From positions 62,001 through 126,000 of the forward strand of contig ACOK01000113.1 in the NCBI GenBank assembly GCA_000174895.1: a stretch of 64,000 nt of DNA, given 5' to 3'. Made by a program: the position numbers and the translations under genes. Source of the stretch: Ruminococcus flavefaciens FD-1 (GTDB lineage: Bacteria > Bacillota > Clostridia > Oscillospirales > Ruminococcaceae). This document shows, piece after piece, positions 61,190 to 64,000 of the stretch; position 1 is the stretch's first letter, and every line of letters begins with the position of its first letter. The notes beneath the pieces are model-generated. The model was not told the origin of the DNA. It made no database searches and was given only the letters and a program-made list of their open reading frames with translations.

Positions 61190-62302
61190 ATGCAGATTGA
61201 AGTATACAGAATGGACGCTGAGGCAGACAGCCTAACGATCACACTCGAAGCAGTGTGTGACAGTTTTTCCTCGCTACTGTGGGATATTGAGTATTATCAG
61301 TGCGGCAGCTTTGAAGTGTATATCGCCGCCAATCCGGAGAATCTATCAATCTTCCAGACAGGCAGAATTGTCGGCAGGGATGATGACAGCCAGCATTTCG
61401 GCATTATTGACTCTGTGCAGATCGACACAGATGCCGAGAACGGCGACTATCTGACAGTGCGGGGGCGCTTCCTCATGTGCCTGCTGGAGCGCCGCATCAT
61501 TCACCCGACATATAATGTCACGGCGCAGAAGACATACAGCGAAATTGTGCATGATATTGTCAGTCAGAATACGCTCCTCAATGATAACCGTCGCATTCCC
61601 GGCTTATCACTCGGCTCAGTATCGGGGTCTTGCTGGGAACAAACCGCAACGCTGCAGGTATCCTACGAAAATCTAATGGAATGGGTATACACCATCTGCG
61701 AGAAAATCGGCGGAACGGCGAATATCAGGCTTGTGAAGGATGTTGGTGAGACCTACAAAATGGTGCTTGATCTCTCAGAGGGGACTGACCGTAGTCTGAT
61801 GCAAGAGGACAATCCACATATCATCTTTTCCGATGCCTACAGCAATCTGTTGTCATTCTCATATGCTTCTGATTTTGCTGTTACTCGCAACTTCGCCTAT
61901 ATCTACGGCCACGGTGAGGGCTCGGAGCGAAAACATACCACATATTGTGTGGATAATGAGCCGACCTATCTCGACCGCTACGAGCTGTATGTTGATGCGA
62001 AAGACATCTCCGAGGAGGAACAGGTCGAAGGTGAAACAGTGCCGATTCCGGAGGAGCAGTATATTGCACTGCTGAAAACACGCGGGTCCGAAAAGCTGGT
62101 CGATCCGAAAACTGCATCAGAGTCGGAGATTGCAGCGGATTCTACACAGTATGTCTATAACCGTGATTATTATGTCGGTGACTATGTGACCGTGGAGCAT
62201 AAGCGTTTCGGAATGATTCAGCCTAAAGTGCAGCTCATCGGTATGATCGAGGCTTTCGATCAGAACGGCAGAAGCCTGACACCGACATTCAGAAAGGAAT
62301 GA
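61190..62302 (+). CDS. Phage tail protein, ReqiPepy6 Gp37-like
   Basis: 370 residues. MQIEVYRMDAEADSLTITLE at the start, RFLMCLLERRIIHPTYNVTA and RDYYVGDYVTVEHKRFGMIQ near the end match Gp37-like tail-tip proteins of siphoviruses. It should form part of the baseplate or tail tip. It follows the Dit-like gene after three bases, with CTTGGAG as ribosome site. Confidence 0.8.
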   Translation: MQIEVYRMDAEADSLTITLEAVCDSFSSLLWDIEYYQCGSFEVYIAANPENLSIFQTGRIVGRDDDSQHFGIIDSVQIDTDAENGDYLTVRGRFLMCLLERRIIHPTYNVTAQKTYSEIVHDIVSQNTLLNDNRRIPGLSLGSVSGSCWEQTATLQVSYENLMEWVYTICEKIGGTANIRLVKDVGETYKMVLDLSEGTDRSLMQEDNPHIIFSDAYSNLLSFSYASDFAVTRNFAYIYGHGEGSERKHTTYCVDNEPTYLDRYELYVDAKDISEEEQVEGETVPIPEEQYIALLKTRGSEKLVDPKTASESEIAADSTQYVYNRDYYVGDYVTVEHKRFGMIQPKVQLIGMIEAFDQNGRSLTPTFRKE

Positions 62303-62306
62303 TATT

Positions 62307-63686
62307 ATGGCATTTTCATGCGGCTTTTTCAATTCAAAAGGGCTTGACAGAACCTATACAGCGGAGGACTTCACAGCATATCTGTCCAGTATCATCTGCA
62401 ACGGTATCCTTGATACCTACGGTCAGAACTTCAAGCTAACAGCGGCAAACAGCGGTCTCGGTGTGGTTCTCGGAACCGGAAAGGCATGGATCAACGGACA
62501 CTATTTTATCAACGATTCACGGTATGTGATCGATCTCACGTCGTATCAGGACGAGTCCTTGCCGAGATATGTCGGTATTGCAATCTATCTTGATACCACA
62601 GAATCCGTCCGTAGTGTTTCGCTGAAACTTTTCCCTGGCACTCCGGCTGAGAACCCACAGCTTCCGACTATCCCACAGGATGAAGATCATGTTCGTCTAC
62701 TGATGTATGCTGTACGCATGAATCCGGGAGCTTCACGAATTACAGAGAGCGATTGGTTCGATTACCGCGAGGACAGCAATGTCTGCGGTTACTGCAAGTG
62801 CATTCTCGGCAAATGCAAGGTCACTGACCTTATGGCGCAGATGGCACAGCTTATCGCAGAGGTGCAGGAAAACAACGAGACCATTGCAGAGCTGACCAAT
62901 AAGGTGGATGAACTTGAAGCTGAGGTTGAGGATATCGGAGATATTGTTGCTGCCGGGCAGTGCGGTGAAAATGCGTACTATGCGCTCTATTCCAGCGGAA
63001 AGGTGCTTGTGAAGGGTACGGGCGCAATGTATGACTACGACATTGAATCGAATCGCTCACCGTTCTACAGGAACGACGCAGTGAGATCAGTCGTTGTTTC
63101 CGAAGGCATTATAACCGTTGGTGAGGATGCCTTTGAACGCTGTCTGAATCTGGAATCTGTATCTCTCCCGACATCACTCACCTCGATCGGCAGCGGTGCA
63201 TTTATGCCTGCGGATGAATATCCGAGTGCAGCTGGAAAGCTGAACAGCATTACAATTCCCGATGCCGTTACAACAATCGGCGGTGGTGCTTTCTGGGGTG
63301 CCGCTCTTACTTCTCTCACAGTTCCTCATAATGTAGCGACGGTTGGAAAGTATGCTTGCCGTGATTGTACGAGACTTACCTCCGTCCGTTATGAAGGTTC
63401 TGTGATTGGCGGCTTTATGTTCGTTAACTGCACAGCTCTCACGGGCTTTACAATGGCGCACACGGTCACAACAATCGGTGAACACTGCTTCAATTACTGC
63501 GGCGCACTTGAAACGATCACTTACGAAGGCAGTCTTGCGGATTGGGCAGCAATCACGAAGCAGTCCAACTGGGACGGCAAAGGCGGCATGGAGGTTGGAC
63601 AGTCAGGTCTTACCCGTATCCAGTGCCTTGACGGATTTATGGAATGGGATGCAGAGAATCATGAGTGGAAAGTTGGTGAAGAATAA
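62307..63686 (+). CDS. Phage tail-tip protein with LRR_5 repeats
   Basis: 459 residues. The N-terminal 180 residues (MAFSCGFFNSKGLDRTYTAE) are a baseplate-attachment type domain; residues 180-215 form a coiled coil (IAELTNKVDELEAEVEDIGD); then come five or six BspA-like leucine-rich repeats (VSEGIITVGEDAFERCLNLE, SVSLPTSLTSIGSGAF, NSITIPDAVTTIGGGAF). The LRR part probably binds the host surface. Base order and position fit the receptor-binding end of the tail module. Confidence 0.8.
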   Translation: MAFSCGFFNSKGLDRTYTAEDFTAYLSSIICNGILDTYGQNFKLTAANSGLGVVLGTGKAWINGHYFINDSRYVIDLTSYQDESLPRYVGIAIYLDTTESVRSVSLKLFPGTPAENPQLPTIPQDEDHVRLLMYAVRMNPGASRITESDWFDYREDSNVCGYCKCILGKCKVTDLMAQMAQLIAEVQENNETIAELTNKVDELEAEVEDIGDIVAAGQCGENAYYALYSSGKVLVKGTGAMYDYDIESNRSPFYRNDAVRSVVVSEGIITVGEDAFERCLNLESVSLPTSLTSIGSGAFMPADEYPSAAGKLNSITIPDAVTTIGGGAFWGAALTSLTVPHNVATVGKYACRDCTRLTSVRYEGSVIGGFMFVNCTALTGFTMAHTVTTIGEHCFNYCGALETITYEGSLADWAAITKQSNWDGKGGMEVGQSGLTRIQCLDGFMEWDAENHEWKVGEE

Positions 63687-64000
63687 TGTGGAAATTTCTT
63701 GTAAAAACCAGAGCATTGAGATCGTGGAGCGAGAGATTCTCGCAGACCATCAGATCCAGTATGTGCAGTTCAAATTCACATTTGACGGAGACTGGAAGCG
63801 TTTTCACAAGGTGGTGCAGTTCTCACAGTGTGATGAGGTGTATTCCGTTGTGCTCGGCACAGAGGGAACGACTTTGTATCTGCCCGCAGAGCTTCATGCG
63901 GGTGCGGCGAAAATGGCTGTGTTCGGCTATGATACGGAATCGGATACGACTGTGAGAGCAACAACTGTTCCGGTAACGCTGAATATCCGTGAATCCGGCT
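63676..64000 (+). CDS. Phage tail-region protein, partial at the window end
   Basis: Reading from a GTG at 63676 (overlapping the previous stop codon by 11 bases) gives VKNNVEISCKNQSIEIVERE then QYVQFKFTFDGDWKRFHKVV, open to the window edge (108 codons). Proteins of this kind follow the tail fibre in related prophages and often form part of the baseplate upper region. No function can be given for the visible part. Confidence 0.65.
   Translation, partial: MKNNVEISCKNQSIEIVEREILADHQIQYVQFKFTFDGDWKRFHKVVQFSQCDEVYSVVLGTEGTTLYLPAELHAGAAKMAVFGYDTESDTTVRATTVPVTLNIRESG

Noticed and set aside
63686..63955. An 89-codon frame on plus starting at the tail-fibre stop codon
   Set aside because: The neighbouring frame from 63676 is open to the window edge and has better protein character.
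1..64000. Changed genetic code with reassigned stop codons
   Set aside because: TAA, TAG and TGA all end many clearly bounded genes here, and the three interrupting codons are of different types.

Overview
The window reads as a piece of chromosome from a Ruminococcus-like gut or rumen Firmicute (Oscillospiraceae). The evidence is a secreted protein with a dockerin module (30683-32866), a GH3/CE2 lipoprotein pair for hemicellulose, the sporulation pair spoIIGA-sigE, strong AGGAGG ribosome sites, and TTGACA/TATAAT promoters with 17-base spacers. I could not run a database search, so species and most family names rest on motif and sequence recognition.

Layout. 1-8.2 kb is accessory DNA: a DUF1848 protein, a small mobilisation pair (MobC-like and relaxase-like), two adjacent pentapeptide-repeat-like genes behind a promoter and long hairpin, and a minus-strand envelope operon (zinc ribbon, YidD, membrane SH3 protein, YkuD module). 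8.9-19.9 kb is a six-gene operon-like defence island: SNF2 helicase, DUF4391 protein, KAP P-loop NTPase, type III DNA methyltransferase, two-helix membrane protein and type III restriction subunit. 20-33 kb holds the GH3/CE2 pair, a MITE, a HipA-like kinase, an IS3 remnant, a SUKH-like gene, a leucine-rich-repeat gene with an odd tRNA-like gene upstream, an ECF sigma/membrane partner pair and the dockerin protein. 33.7-44.3 kb is the conserved chromosomal backbone: spoIIGA, sigE, a radical SAM protein, recJ, relA, an MBL hydrolase, hemZ and rlmD.

From the 3' end of rlmD onward (44.3 kb) the DNA is again accessory and partly decayed: GNAT genes, a frameshifted gene, an HsdR N-terminal relic, an OLD-type ATPase/TOPRIM nuclease between imperfect direct repeats, and the carboxy end of an unidentified protein. 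At about 50.84 kb this abuts a broken siphovirus-type prophage (portal end, ClpP-like protease, 28-codon capsid start, tape measure, Dit, Gp37-like tail protein, LRR tail protein). The head-tail connector and tail-tube genes are missing. Between capsid and tape measure lie non-phage cargo genes: membrane proteins, an unknown protein and a Vat-like acetyltransferase. At least two of these form promoter-gene-terminator cassettes separated by copies of the same hairpin, and a VanZ-like gene sits in reverse orientation after the tape measure.

Recurring themes are gene breakage (in-frame TGA, TAG and TAA in otherwise intact genes, plus indels) and small mobile repeats: two 161-bp MITE copies with 3-bp target duplications, a 25-bp perfect inverted repeat beside a dxs fragment, and two identical palindromes. 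The best candidates for something new are the helicase/methylase/KAP island with its separate membrane gene, the hairpin-delimited prophage cargo cassettes, and the promoter-tRNA-like-terminator unit at 28.4-28.6 kb.
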